From NCBI RefSeq assembly GCF_009763255.1, contig NZ_WSJB01000002.1, positions 124,001 to 188,000 on the forward strand: DNA of 64,000 nucleotides, in the 5' to 3' direction. The notes beneath the pieces were generated by a model. It had not been told where the DNA came from. It ran no database searches and saw only the letters and a list, made by a program, of their open reading frames with translations. Positions 34,130-42,429 of the stretch are shown here, in pieces (the stretch's first letter is position 1; each line of letters begins with the position of its first letter). This stretch comes from Bordetella sp. 02P26C-1. GTDB taxonomy: Bacteria > Pseudomonadota > Gammaproteobacteria > Burkholderiales > Burkholderiaceae_B. Position numbers and translations under genes: made by a program.

Positions 34130-35119
34130 TTACTCCGCTTTGACGCCAGAGGCCTTGACGATGCCGGCCCATTTTTCGTCTTCGGCCTCGATGAATTGTT
34201 TGAATGCGCCCGGCGATGCGCTGACCGACGGCTGTACGGCAGCCTTGGCGAGGCTTTCCTGGACTTTGGGTAGCTGCATGACCTTGGTCAAGGCGTCGTG
34301 CAATTTGTCGATGATGGGTTCGGGCGTTTGTGCGGGCGCGATGACACCGATCCAGTTGACCGCGACAAAGTTCTTCACGCCCTGCTCGTCAGCGGTCGGC
34401 AAATCAGGCAAGAAGGCGGAGCGTTGATCATTGGCGATAGCCAAGCCACGCAGTCGACCGCTCGTGATTTGTTGCGACACGGCAGGCAAGTCGACCACGA
34501 CGCCCTCGACGTGTCCCGCCATGACATCGGTCACGGCCGGGGCTGCGCCTTTGTAAGGCACGTGCACGATGCGCGTGCCCAGCGCAGCGCGCTTGAACAT
34601 CTCGATGGCCATATGCGGCAGTCCGCCCGTGCCCGAGGAGGCCAGGGTGACGTCGCGGGTTTGCGCCAGTTTGACCAGTTCCTCCAGATTGGCCGCGGGC
34701 ACCTTGGGATTGACGGCGACGGTCTCGGGCGTGATGCCCAGCAGACTGATCGCCGTAAAATCCTTCTTGGCGTCGTAGGGCAGCGTCTCCAGCGTGTGTG
34801 GCGTGAGTACCAACGGACTGGCGCTGGTGACGCCGAGGGTATAGCCGTCGGGCGTCGCGCGGCTGATGTATTGAGTGCTGATCACGCCCGCGGCGCCCAC
34901 CCGGTTTTCGACGGCCACCGGGACACCCAGCAATTCAGACAAGGGCTGGGCGATCACGCGCGCGGTGATGTCGTTTGATCCGCCGGGAGAAAAACCGACT
35001 ACCAGGGTGATGGGTCGATCGGGATAATCGGCGGCGGCAACGGGACCGATTAGGGTGGCCGCAGTAATGCCAAACGCGGACAGGGCGGTTAACCAACGCT
35101 TTGCTTGGATTGCTTTCAT
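34130..35119 (-). CDS. Bug/TctC family periplasmic receptor
   Basis: This 329-residue protein has signal peptide MKAIQAKRWLTALSAFGITA then ATLIGPVAAA, mature DYPDRPITLVVGFSPGGSNDITAR. It continues VAVENRVGAAGVIS (KPGAGG replaced by RVGAAG), TPDGYTLGVTSAS, ASSGTGGLPHMAIEMF, HVPYKGAAPAVTD and AGHVEGVVVDLP. GAGGAG upstream selects ATG 35119. It follows the frameshifted MmgE/PrpD gene by 22 bp and precedes the MBL hydrolase by 4 bp. Confidence 0.92.
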   Translation of the reverse strand: MKAIQAKRWLTALSAFGITAATLIGPVAAADYPDRPITLVVGFSPGGSNDITARVIAQPLSELLGVPVAVENRVGAAGVISTQYISRATPDGYTLGVTSASPLVLTPHTLETLPYDAKKDFTAISLLGITPETVAVNPKVPAANLEELVKLAQTRDVTLASSGTGGLPHMAIEMFKRAALGTRIVHVPYKGAAPAVTDVMAGHVEGVVVDLPAVSQQITSGRLRGLAIANDQRSAFLPDLPTADEQGVKNFVAVNWIGVIAPAQTPEPIIDKLHDALTKVMQLPKVQESLAKAAVQPSVSASPGAFKQFIEAEDEKWAGIVKASGVKAE

Positions 35120-35141
35120 CTCGTTCTCCTCTATTTCTTGT

Positions 35142-36531
35142 TCAAGCTTCGACCGATGTGTGCTCACGACTCAAGGCAACAATTGCCGAGGCGTCTGGCG
35201 CGTGTTCGAGGTTCAGGCAGCTCTGTAGCAGCCGAGTGCACCCCGCCTCACCCAAACTGGGACTGACCAAGGATCGGAATTTTTCGACTAACTGCTCATC
35301 GGTCATGGGATTGGTGACGCTGCCCGTGGCATCGCGCACGTGACGCGACACAACGCGGCCATCTTTCAGGCGCGCGATGACTTCGGCCTCGTTGTCGGCC
35401 ATCGTGCTGATCGCCTCGGCCTGCGTGCGCGCTTGCAATGCGCGCACGCGGGGGTCGAGCACGCAATCCAGCTCACCTTGCGCCAGCCCGGCCGCGTGAT
35501 GTACCAGCGCGGCGGCGACCCAGTGAAACAAGCTGACTTGTGCATCCAGCGCGCTATCCGGCAGTTTGCGCCACGTCAGGTTCAGCGCATCGGGATGGAC
35601 TCGCAACGCCACGCTCTCGATATCTTCGACTGGCACGTGGTCTGTGCGAGCCAGTTCCAGACAGGCATCGATGGCGGGATGGATCACGATGCCGCAGGGA
35701 TAGGGCTTGTAGGTGTTGTTGAGGAACTCATAACGCGTCCCGAGTTCGGCGCGTATCAGTCCGGCATCGTTCGAACCGGTCAGTACTTGCAGCAAACCGT
35801 TGCGACCGTCCACCGCGATCGAGCCGCACTCGAAACCGCCCAACGCCATATAGGCGGCGGCTACCCCGTTACGCGCGGCCATGCCCGGAACGTAGGTGAT
35901 GGCCATGCTGCCGTGAGTCGCGCGAAATCCGCCCGCTTGCGCCGCAGCGACACCCAAGGCCCACACCGTTTGCTCGTGATTCAAGCCTAATAGCCGGCCG
36001 GCCGGCCGCTGCCGCGGCCCCTATGCCTCCGGATAGGCTGGTCATATACCAACCGAGACTGCCCCCACCCGCGGCGATCGCGCAGCTCACTCGGCATTCC
36101 AATTCCAGCCCAGCCACCAGCGCAACCAGCAGATCGCGGCCCGAAACTGGCTGGCCGGCCCCGGCGCGCTTACACGCCACCGCTAAAGCCGCCGCCGCGA
36201 CGGGGCCGGTGGGATGCGTGATGGTGGCCAGATGGGTATCGTCGTAGGTCTGCGAGGAAGAGCCCAGGCAATTCAACAGGGCCGCATTCGACACGCTGGC
36301 ACTTTCGCTACGGCCGAGCAGACCCACTTCGCCGGAAGATTCCATCAACAACACACCACGCACCGCCGCTTCCATTGCAGGGGTTCGGGCCGCGCCCACT
36401 GTGCAGGCCACCCAATTGAGCCATGCCCGGGGTGCCTCGCGGCGGACCTTGTCGGGCAGGGTCGCCCATTCCAAGTCCAACGCGAAGCGCGCCATGTCGT
36501 GTGTCACGGATTGTGGATCAAATGCCGTCAT
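35142..36531 (-). pseudogene. MmgE/PrpD family gene, frameshifted by a CCGG-unit expansion
   Basis: Residues 1-190 (36531 to about 36005: MTAFDPQSVTHDMARFALDL..., SQTYDDTHLATITHPTGPV, LECRVSCAIAAGGGSLGWY) and the remaining part (from about 35993: LGLNHEQTVWALGVAAAQAG ... TDEQLVEKFRSLV) together make one complete MmgE/PrpD protein of about 460 residues. They lie in different frames. The break is at (CCGG)3CC, 35994-36007; removing one 4-base unit restores AAAAAGRLLGLNHEQ. The family includes 2-methylcitrate and related acid dehydratases. As written, translation would stop shortly after 35869. Sequencing error or reversible slippage cannot be excluded. Confidence 0.85.
35994..36007. repeat. CCGG tetranucleotide repeat (3.5 units) at the MmgE/PrpD frameshift
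   Basis: Three and a half copies of CCGG sit exactly where the two halves of the MmgE/PrpD gene change frame. Two and a half copies would keep the gene open. Confidence 0.85.
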
Positions 36532-36720
36532 ATTTCGAATGCTCGGAAAAATGTGCAGGGGAAAAACAGCTAATGGCCTGGTGCGACGACCGCATGAACG
36601 GTGTGGGTATTGACCGGGGGATGGCGCATCCAGAGCACGCGGCCAAGACCGCGGGCGCCGGACTCCGATGGGTCGTTGTCTCCAAACTCGTTGTTTTTAA
36701 AACTTGGTTCGTTTATTCTA

Positions 36721-36752
36721 TGTTCTGTTCGACAGAACAGTCGTTCTATTAT
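36721..36752. promoter_or_regulatory. Operator-like repeat GTTCT-N7-AGAACA-N3-GTTCT upstream of aldehyde dehydrogenase
   Basis: TGTTCT (36721-36726), 7 bases, AGAACA (36734-36739), 3 bases, GTTCT (36743-36747) and TTAT (36749-36752). The core TGTTCTGT-TCG-ACAGAACA is a perfect 8-bp palindrome. The same half-sites with identical spacing recur at 49875-49906. It lies about 50 bases before the aldehyde dehydrogenase ATG. The IclR regulator encoded at the end of this operon is the natural candidate to bind it. Confidence 0.65.
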
Positions 36753-36803
36753 ATTCCGCAAACAACGACTGTCAATCAGTCATAACAGTGAGGAAGACAC
36801 CCC

Positions 36804-38267
36804 ATGTCCACGTCCACGCAAACGCCCGAAGGGCAAAAGCCTTTGCTCATCGGCGGCGAATGGATCGTCGCGCCCGGCGCGGGCTTTGCCTCGGTAAATC
36901 CGGCCACCGGTCAGACGAATTATTTGATCAGCGCCGCAACCGCCGAGCATGTCGAGGCCGCCGTCAGCAGCGCGTGGCAAGCCGTGCGCCAAAAGGCCTG
37001 GCGCGACATGCTGCCGCATCAGCGCGCCGCGCTGCTGCGACGTATCGCCGATGGGATTGACGCCAATGCGCAAGTGTTGGCGCGGCTGCAGATGATCGAG
37101 AACGGCAAAGTGTGGAGCGAGTGCACCGCGCAGGTGGCCAGCGCCGCCGCGACGTTTCGCTATTACGCCGGGGTCTGCGAATCCGTCACCGCCGAGGTCA
37201 CGCCGCCCCGCGGTAACTACCTGTCGCTGACGCAATACGAACCTTATGGCGTGGTCGTTGCCATCACGCCGTGGAATTCGCCGCTGACCATGGAGGCGCA
37301 AAAAGTCGCGCCAGCGCTTGCCGCAGGCAATGCCGTCATCCTTAAACCGTCAGAGGTCACCTCGTCGCCCGCGCTGGAGCTGGGTCGCATCGCGCTTGAG
37401 GCGGGCTTGCCTCCCGGCATCTTGAATGTGGTCACCGGCTTGGGCAGCGGCGCCGGCAAATTGTTGGTCGAGCATCCCGGCGTGCGCATGGTTTCCTTTA
37501 CCGGCGGTACCGCCAGCGGTCGCGCTATTGCGCGGATCGCGGCGGACAAGTTGATGCCCGTGGCCTTGGAATTGGGCGGCAAGTCGCCGCACATCGTGTG
37601 CGCCGATGCCGATCTGGACGCGGCGGTAGAGGGCGTGATTGGTGGGATTTTCGAGGGCAGCGGTCAGTCCTGCGTGGCGGGCTCGCGCCTGTTTGTACAG
37701 CGATCGATCCAGCAGGCATTTCTGGAAAAACTCTTGGCGCGCGCGCAGTCGATACGCGTCGACCAGCCCGATGCGCAAGGCGCCGGCATGGGTCCAATCG
37801 CCTCGTTCGCGCATCGCGAAAAAATCGAGTCCATGGTGGCCAGTGCCATCAAAGAGGGCGGCGAAATCTTGACGGGGGGCTGCCGTCCCGACGCTGATCA
37901 TCTGGCCCCGGGTGCGTATTACCTACCGACTGTGATTGGTAGCCTCAGACCCGACGCCTACGCCGTACGCGAGGAGATTTTCGGGCCTGTGCTGTGTGCG
38001 CTGCCCTTCGATGACGAAGACGACCTGATCGCCCAAGCCAATGACAGCGTCTACGGTCTCGCCTCGGGCATATGGACCGCGGATTATCGCCGTGCCTGGC
38101 GCGTCGCGCGACAACTCGAAGCGGGCAGCGTCTGGATCAACACCTATAAACAGTTGTCGATTTCCACGCCGTTTGGAGGCTTCAAGCAAAGCGGCATCGG
38201 TCGCGAAAAAGGCGTGAGCGGGCTGCGCCTGTATCAGCAATCCAAGGGCATTTACTTCGCCATGTGA
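36804..38267 (+). CDS. Aldehyde dehydrogenase (NAD(P)-dependent), copy 1
   Basis: This 487-residue classical ALDH has N158 in ITPWNSP, the NAD-binding FTGGTASG (232-239), the general base E256 in LELGGKSP and the nucleophile C290 in GQSCVAGSR. The C-terminal GGFKQSGIGREKG is typical. It oxidises an aldehyde or semialdehyde to the acid. It is first of a three-gene unit with a 3-hydroxyisobutyrate-dehydrogenase-like gene and an IclR gene. The C-terminus (GSVWINTYKQLSISTPFGGF...) closely resembles the copy at 42430-43905, so they are paralogues. Confidence 0.94.
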   Translation: MSTSTQTPEGQKPLLIGGEWIVAPGAGFASVNPATGQTNYLISAATAEHVEAAVSSAWQAVRQKAWRDMLPHQRAALLRRIADGIDANAQVLARLQMIENGKVWSECTAQVASAAATFRYYAGVCESVTAEVTPPRGNYLSLTQYEPYGVVVAITPWNSPLTMEAQKVAPALAAGNAVILKPSEVTSSPALELGRIALEAGLPPGILNVVTGLGSGAGKLLVEHPGVRMVSFTGGTASGRAIARIAADKLMPVALELGGKSPHIVCADADLDAAVEGVIGGIFEGSGQSCVAGSRLFVQRSIQQAFLEKLLARAQSIRVDQPDAQGAGMGPIASFAHREKIESMVASAIKEGGEILTGGCRPDADHLAPGAYYLPTVIGSLRPDAYAVREEIFGPVLCALPFDDEDDLIAQANDSVYGLASGIWTADYRRAWRVARQLEAGSVWINTYKQLSISTPFGGFKQSGIGREKGVSGLRLYQQSKGIYFAM

Positions 38268-38394
38268 GGCGGCGATCGGATGCGTGCCGGACACGGCCAG
38301 GCGGCGCGGGGGGCTCCGGCAGGTCTGATACGCATTCGCTGTCCATCATGGCATGCATCACATCACTAACACTATTGAATCTGAGAGACACCAC

Positions 38395-39318
38395 ATGACT
38401 TCATTCACTCGTATTGGCTTTATCGGGCTGGGCGTAATGGGCGAGCCTATCTGCCGTAACCTTGCCCAAAAATGCGGTTTGCCCGTCCTGGGCTGCGACA
38501 TGAATCCCGAGCCCCTCGCGCGCCTGGCGCAGCATGGCGTCCAGGCGGCCGATGTCGCGACCATCGCCGCTCAATGCGACGTTATTTTTCTCTCGCTGCC
38601 GTCTGGCGAGGTCGTCGAGAAACTGGCCCGAGGACCGCAAGGCCTGCTGGCGAGCTGCCGTCCCGGCCAAATCATCGTGGACACCAGTACCTCGCCGGTG
38701 GACACGACGCGCAAACTCTCCGCCGAGTTCGCCGAACGCCAAGTGACCTTTATCGATGCGCCGGTCGCGCGTACGCGCGCGGCCGCCGAGGCCGGCACGC
38801 TGTCGGTCATGGTCGGGGCGACCACCAGCGTATTCGAGCGCGTGCGTCCGTTGATCGCCACCTACGCCAACGAGATCACCTTATGTGGCGACGTGGGTAG
38901 CGGCCAGGTGGTCAAGATCCTCAACAACATGGTGCTCTTCGAGACAGTCACCGCGCTGGCCGAGGCCTGCGGCATCGCGCGTCGCTCGGGCGTGGATACC
39001 AAGGTCATCATGGAGACCTTTATGCTGGGATCCGCCGATAGCTTCGCGTTGCGTAACCATGGCTTAAAGGCTATTCTGCCTGGTGAATTTCCCGAAAAGG
39101 CCTTTCCCGTCAGCTATGCGCGCAAAGACTTGAACTATGCGCTGCGTTTAGCCGAGCAGACAGGCATCTCCGCGCAGGGCGCCCGAAACGTGGATCAGTG
39201 GTTCGAGGCGGCCTTGGAACGAGGCCTGGGTGACAGGTATTGGCCCGTCATCAGTCGCTTGATTGATGATGAACAAAACACTGCACAGGAAACCGCCAGC
39301 CCGGGCCATCAGTCCTGA
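38395..39318 (+). CDS. 3-Hydroxyisobutyrate dehydrogenase-like NAD(P) oxidoreductase, copy 1
   Basis: This 307-residue beta-hydroxyacid dehydrogenase has Rossmann motif IGFIGLGVMGEPICRNLAQ at 7-25 and substrate loop DAPVARTRAAAEAGTLSVM (normally DAPVSGG; here Arg-Thr-Arg replaces Ser-Gly-Gly). The catalytic Lys is in SGQVVKILNNMV near 173. GAGAG precedes ATG 38395, preferred over 38353. It would oxidise a 3-hydroxyacid such as hydroxyisobutyrate, tartronate semialdehyde or a relative. The changed substrate loop suggests a different substrate. It lies between the ALDH and IclR genes. Confidence 0.9.
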   Translation: MTSFTRIGFIGLGVMGEPICRNLAQKCGLPVLGCDMNPEPLARLAQHGVQAADVATIAAQCDVIFLSLPSGEVVEKLARGPQGLLASCRPGQIIVDTSTSPVDTTRKLSAEFAERQVTFIDAPVARTRAAAEAGTLSVMVGATTSVFERVRPLIATYANEITLCGDVGSGQVVKILNNMVLFETVTALAEACGIARRSGVDTKVIMETFMLGSADSFALRNHGLKAILPGEFPEKAFPVSYARKDLNYALRLAEQTGISAQGARNVDQWFEAALERGLGDRYWPVISRLIDDEQNTAQETASPGHQS

Positions 39319-39334
39319 TATAGTCAATTTACTC

Positions 39335-40042
39335 ATGAGCCGTACCGCCCCTCCAGAATCCGTCGATGGCGTAGCCGCCGTCGATCGGGCCCTTGCCATT
39401 GTCGACGCCATCGCCCAGACGACCGAGCCGATCAGTCTCGCTGACCTGTCACGCGTGACGGGGTTTTATAAAAGCACTTTGCTGCGTCTGATTGCCTCAT
39501 TGGAGAGATCCAATCTGGTGGTGCGGCGGGCAGATGGGCGGTATGCCTTGGGCCTGTACGCGCACCAGTTGGGACGTGCATACGAGGCCGCCTACCACCT
39601 GACGGATGTCTTGCAACCGATATTGCAAGCATTGGTGGATCAGGGCACGGAGAGCGCCTCCTTTCACGCCTATCACGATCCGCAGTCGCGCATTTGCCTG
39701 CTGCGGATCGATTCCCTGCATTCCACGCTGGATCGCATCCGCGCGGGCGATTTGCTGCCCTTGGATAAAGGTGCCGCGGGCAAACTGCTCACGGCCTATC
39801 GCGTGCTTGGCGAGCGTGCGGACGCAGCGGGTTTGGTAGCCACCTCCATGGGCGAACGCGACCCCAGTTGCGCGGCCGTTGCCAGCCCCGTGTTCGGTCC
39901 CGACGACGAGATTCGCGGCGTCATTTCTCTGTCCGGGCCGAAAGAGCGTTTTACCGCCGCCGCGATCAAGAAGATGTCCCAGCTGCTACAGGACAGCGCG
40001 GCGCGCGCCACGCGATCTCTGGGCGGCCGCTGGCCGGGGTAA
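39335..40042 (+). CDS. IclR family transcriptional regulator
   Basis: This 235-residue protein has HTH residues ISLADLSRVTGFYKSTLLRLIASLERSN (about 33-60), with effector-domain segments LLPLDKGAAGKLLTAYRV and SPVFGPDDEIRGVISLSGPKERF. ATG 39335 avoids overlap with the preceding gene; starting at 39263 would overlap it by 56 bases and add no conserved residues. It is the last gene of the ALDH unit and probably autoregulates it through the repeat at 36721-36752, and the ABC importer through the matching repeat near 49890. Confidence 0.9.
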   Translation: MSRTAPPESVDGVAAVDRALAIVDAIAQTTEPISLADLSRVTGFYKSTLLRLIASLERSNLVVRRADGRYALGLYAHQLGRAYEAAYHLTDVLQPILQALVDQGTESASFHAYHDPQSRICLLRIDSLHSTLDRIRAGDLLPLDKGAAGKLLTAYRVLGERADAAGLVATSMGERDPSCAAVASPVFGPDDEIRGVISLSGPKERFTAAAIKKMSQLLQDSAARATRSLGGRWPG

Positions 40043-40131
40043 TGACCGGCTCTCGCGGTTGACCCGTGCCGAAAGGGACAATCAGCGTGATGCTCGAAGT
40101 AGGCTCGTCCCGCGCGCCAAGCGCCGGCAGA

Positions 40132-41364
40132 TTACCGAGCGGCAAACGGCGCGAGCACGTGCGGCCCGATGTCGCCGATCGAGGCGATCCCACTGAGCCG
40201 CATCGTCCGGAGGAGCTCTTCGCGCAGCAGGAATAGCGCTCGCGCAGCACCCGCTTCGCCACCGGCGCTGACGCCGTATAGCAGGGGTCGGCCCACCATT
40301 ACGGCCTGTGCGCCCAAGGCGAGGGCCTTGACGATATCCGCCCCGCGGCGCACGCCGCCGTCCACGAGAATGTCGAGCCGTCCGCTCACCGCTTGTACGA
40401 TGGCGGGCAAGGCATCCAACGCCGCCGGCGCCCCATCGAGCTGCCGGCCTCCATGGTTTGAAACGACCAGCCCATCGCAACCCAGATCGGCGACGCGCGC
40501 GGCATCGTCTGGGTGCAGCACCCCTTTGACCAGCATGCGGCGCGGCCACACTTCGCGGATCCTGGCCAGGTCATCCCAGTTAAACGCGGGGTCATAGTTT
40601 TTCCCGACCGAGGAGGCGATGGTAGAGGTATGGAGCGTGTCCGGCACGAAGCCCAACATGTTCTCGAGTACCGGCATGCCGCTACGCGCCAGCCGCGCCA
40701 CCCATCCGGGACGACTGGCAAAGTCCAGCACGTTACGCGCGGAGAATCGAAACGGCAGCCCGAAATCGTTACGCATATCCCGCTCGCGCTTTCCGCCGGT
40801 AGGCATATCGATGGTGATAATCAGCGCCTCGTAGTCGGCATCGCGGGCGCGTTGAATCAAGCCCATCGTGAAATCACGCTTGCGCAACATGTACGACTGA
40901 AACCATAGCCGTGTGTGAGGCGCCTCGCGCGCCACGCGCTCGATTGACGACGTCGAGGAGGTGGGTAGCGCATAGGGCAGACCCGCCGCGCCTGCCGCGC
41001 GGGCGATGGCCACATCGCCAAACGGCCAGCCATAGCCAATCGCGCCGGTAGGGGCGACGGCCAGCGGCATGGACACGGGCTTGCCCAGCAGATTCATCGT
41101 CGTGTCGATGCGGGATACGTCCACCAGAAAGCGTGGCAGTATCGCGTGCCGGGCAAAGGCCGCCCGGTTCGCCTTTAGCGTCGATTCATCTTCGGCCCCT
41201 CCGTCGTAGAAATCGAATACCGCGCGCGGCAGCGTGCGCTGCGCGATATCACGCAGCGACTCGATCGAATAGGCGTGGTACAGCCGGCGCGCTCGACGTG
41301 CGCTGGCCGCGGGCGACGAGGAGGGAGGCAGCGCACCGTGCGCTGAAGCGGTCTCATGTGACAT
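40132..41364 (-). CDS. FMN-dependent alpha-hydroxyacid oxidase/L-lactate dehydrogenase family
   Basis: This 410-residue flavoenzyme of the LldD/mandelate dehydrogenase/glycolate oxidase family has FDFYDGGAEDESTLKANRAAF at 50-70, APTGAIGYGWPFGD and SNHGGRQLDGAPA (active His and Arg). ILVDGGVRRGADIVKALALGA and MVGRPLLYG form the phosphate-binding end. An N-terminal extension of about 30 residues rich in Ser, Pro and Ala precedes the barrel. The central loop (about 200-260, with RKRDFTMGLIQRARD) is long, as in membrane-associated mandelate or lactate dehydrogenases. It oxidises an L-2-hydroxyacid to a 2-oxoacid and closes the minus-strand unit after ALDH and the HIBADH-like gene. Confidence 0.9.
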   Translation of the reverse strand: MSHETASAHGALPPSSSPAASARRARRLYHAYSIESLRDIAQRTLPRAVFDFYDGGAEDESTLKANRAAFARHAILPRFLVDVSRIDTTMNLLGKPVSMPLAVAPTGAIGYGWPFGDVAIARAAGAAGLPYALPTSSTSSIERVAREAPHTRLWFQSYMLRKRDFTMGLIQRARDADYEALIITIDMPTGGKRERDMRNDFGLPFRFSARNVLDFASRPGWVARLARSGMPVLENMLGFVPDTLHTSTIASSVGKNYDPAFNWDDLARIREVWPRRMLVKGVLHPDDAARVADLGCDGLVVSNHGGRQLDGAPAALDALPAIVQAVSGRLDILVDGGVRRGADIVKALALGAQAVMVGRPLLYGVSAGGEAGAARALFLLREELLRTMRLSGIASIGDIGPHVLAPFAAR

Positions 41365-41498
41365 AGGAGTTTCCCACTGTGCAACGAAGAACGTGGCCGG
41401 CTGCGCGCAACAGTTTGCCCATAACACCTCGGTATTGGTTTCATGTCGCGTACGCTCTCGCCGTGCATATCAGGCGACTCGCGCAGCGCGATGAGATG

Positions 41499-42395
41499 TC
41501 AATCAGGAACGGCCGGACGTCCCCAGTCGGCCCATAGCTTGGCGATGGCGGCGTAGTCGTCGCGTCCATAGCCCGCCGCCGCCGCGATTTCATACACTGT
41601 GTGCGACCCTTGAATGGCGAACAAGGGCACGCCCAACGAATGGGCCAATTGCAGCGCCAGGGTCGAGTCTTTGCGCGCAGCCTCCAGCGGCATGCCGCCC
41701 TCGTAGTTGCCTTGCACGACGCGCTCGGCATAGCGATGCGTCAACGGACGGTGCAGACCCATCTGCGGATCCGATAGCAGGCCGATCAGTTTCTCGCAGC
41801 TCACACCCGAGGCCGTGGCCATCGAGCCGGCCTCGGCGACCACGATCATGACCGCATGCGCGACCGCATTGTTAATGACCTTGGCCGCGGCACCTGCGCC
41901 GACCGGTCCGAAATGAATTTGCTTTGCCGCAATCGCATCCAGCGCAGGTCGGCACGCCTCGATGGCAGCGGCATCGCCGCCAAGCAGCAAGGTGGCGGTA
42001 CCCGCCTGCATCTGGCTGACTCCCGCCAGAATCGACGCATCAATGATGCGCGCGCCGCTGGCGGCCAACATCCGTTCGCAAGCCTGGACATCGGCCGGAT
42101 TCACGGTGCTGGTCTCAATCACAACTTGGTTTGGCGACAAGTACGGCCCGATCTGTTCCAGCACGGCGCGTGACGCGGACGGGCTGGGTAAACACAGCAC
42201 CACCGCCTCGGCCTGCGCGACGTCTTGGGGTTGCGCGATCATGATGGCGTCGAGCTCGCGCGTGGCGCGCTGTGTTTGCGCAGCGTCGAGGTCTGACACC
42301 AGCAGGGAAAACTGGCGCGCGAGGCGCTCGGCCACGAGATAGCCCATATTGCCCAGGCCATAAATTGCAATCTGCTTGCGACTCATAGAAGTCAT
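41499..42395 (-). CDS. 3-Hydroxyisobutyrate dehydrogenase-like NAD(P) oxidoreductase, copy 2
   Basis: This 298-residue protein has IAIYGLGNMGYLVAERLA at 9-26, DASILAGVSQMQAGTATLL in the substrate loop (an expected DAPVSGG variant) and the catalytic Lys in AGAAAKVINNAV. It is similar in length and layout to the copy at 38395, but clearly diverged. The ATG at 42395 (MTSMSRKQ) or 42386 (MSRKQ) may be used; neither has a strong ribosome site. It lies 34 bp after the aldehyde dehydrogenase, giving the same two-gene order as the module on the other strand. Confidence 0.88.
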   Translation of the reverse strand: MTSMSRKQIAIYGLGNMGYLVAERLARQFSLLVSDLDAAQTQRATRELDAIMIAQPQDVAQAEAVVLCLPSPSASRAVLEQIGPYLSPNQVVIETSTVNPADVQACERMLAASGARIIDASILAGVSQMQAGTATLLLGGDAAAIEACRPALDAIAAKQIHFGPVGAGAAAKVINNAVAHAVMIVVAEAGSMATASGVSCEKLIGLLSDPQMGLHRPLTHRYAERVVQGNYEGGMPLEAARKDSTLALQLAHSLGVPLFAIQGSHTVYEIAAAAGYGRDDYAAIAKLWADWGRPAVPD

Positions 42396-42429
42396 CCGTT
42401 GGTTACGTAAATAGCGGTGTGTCCGGGGA

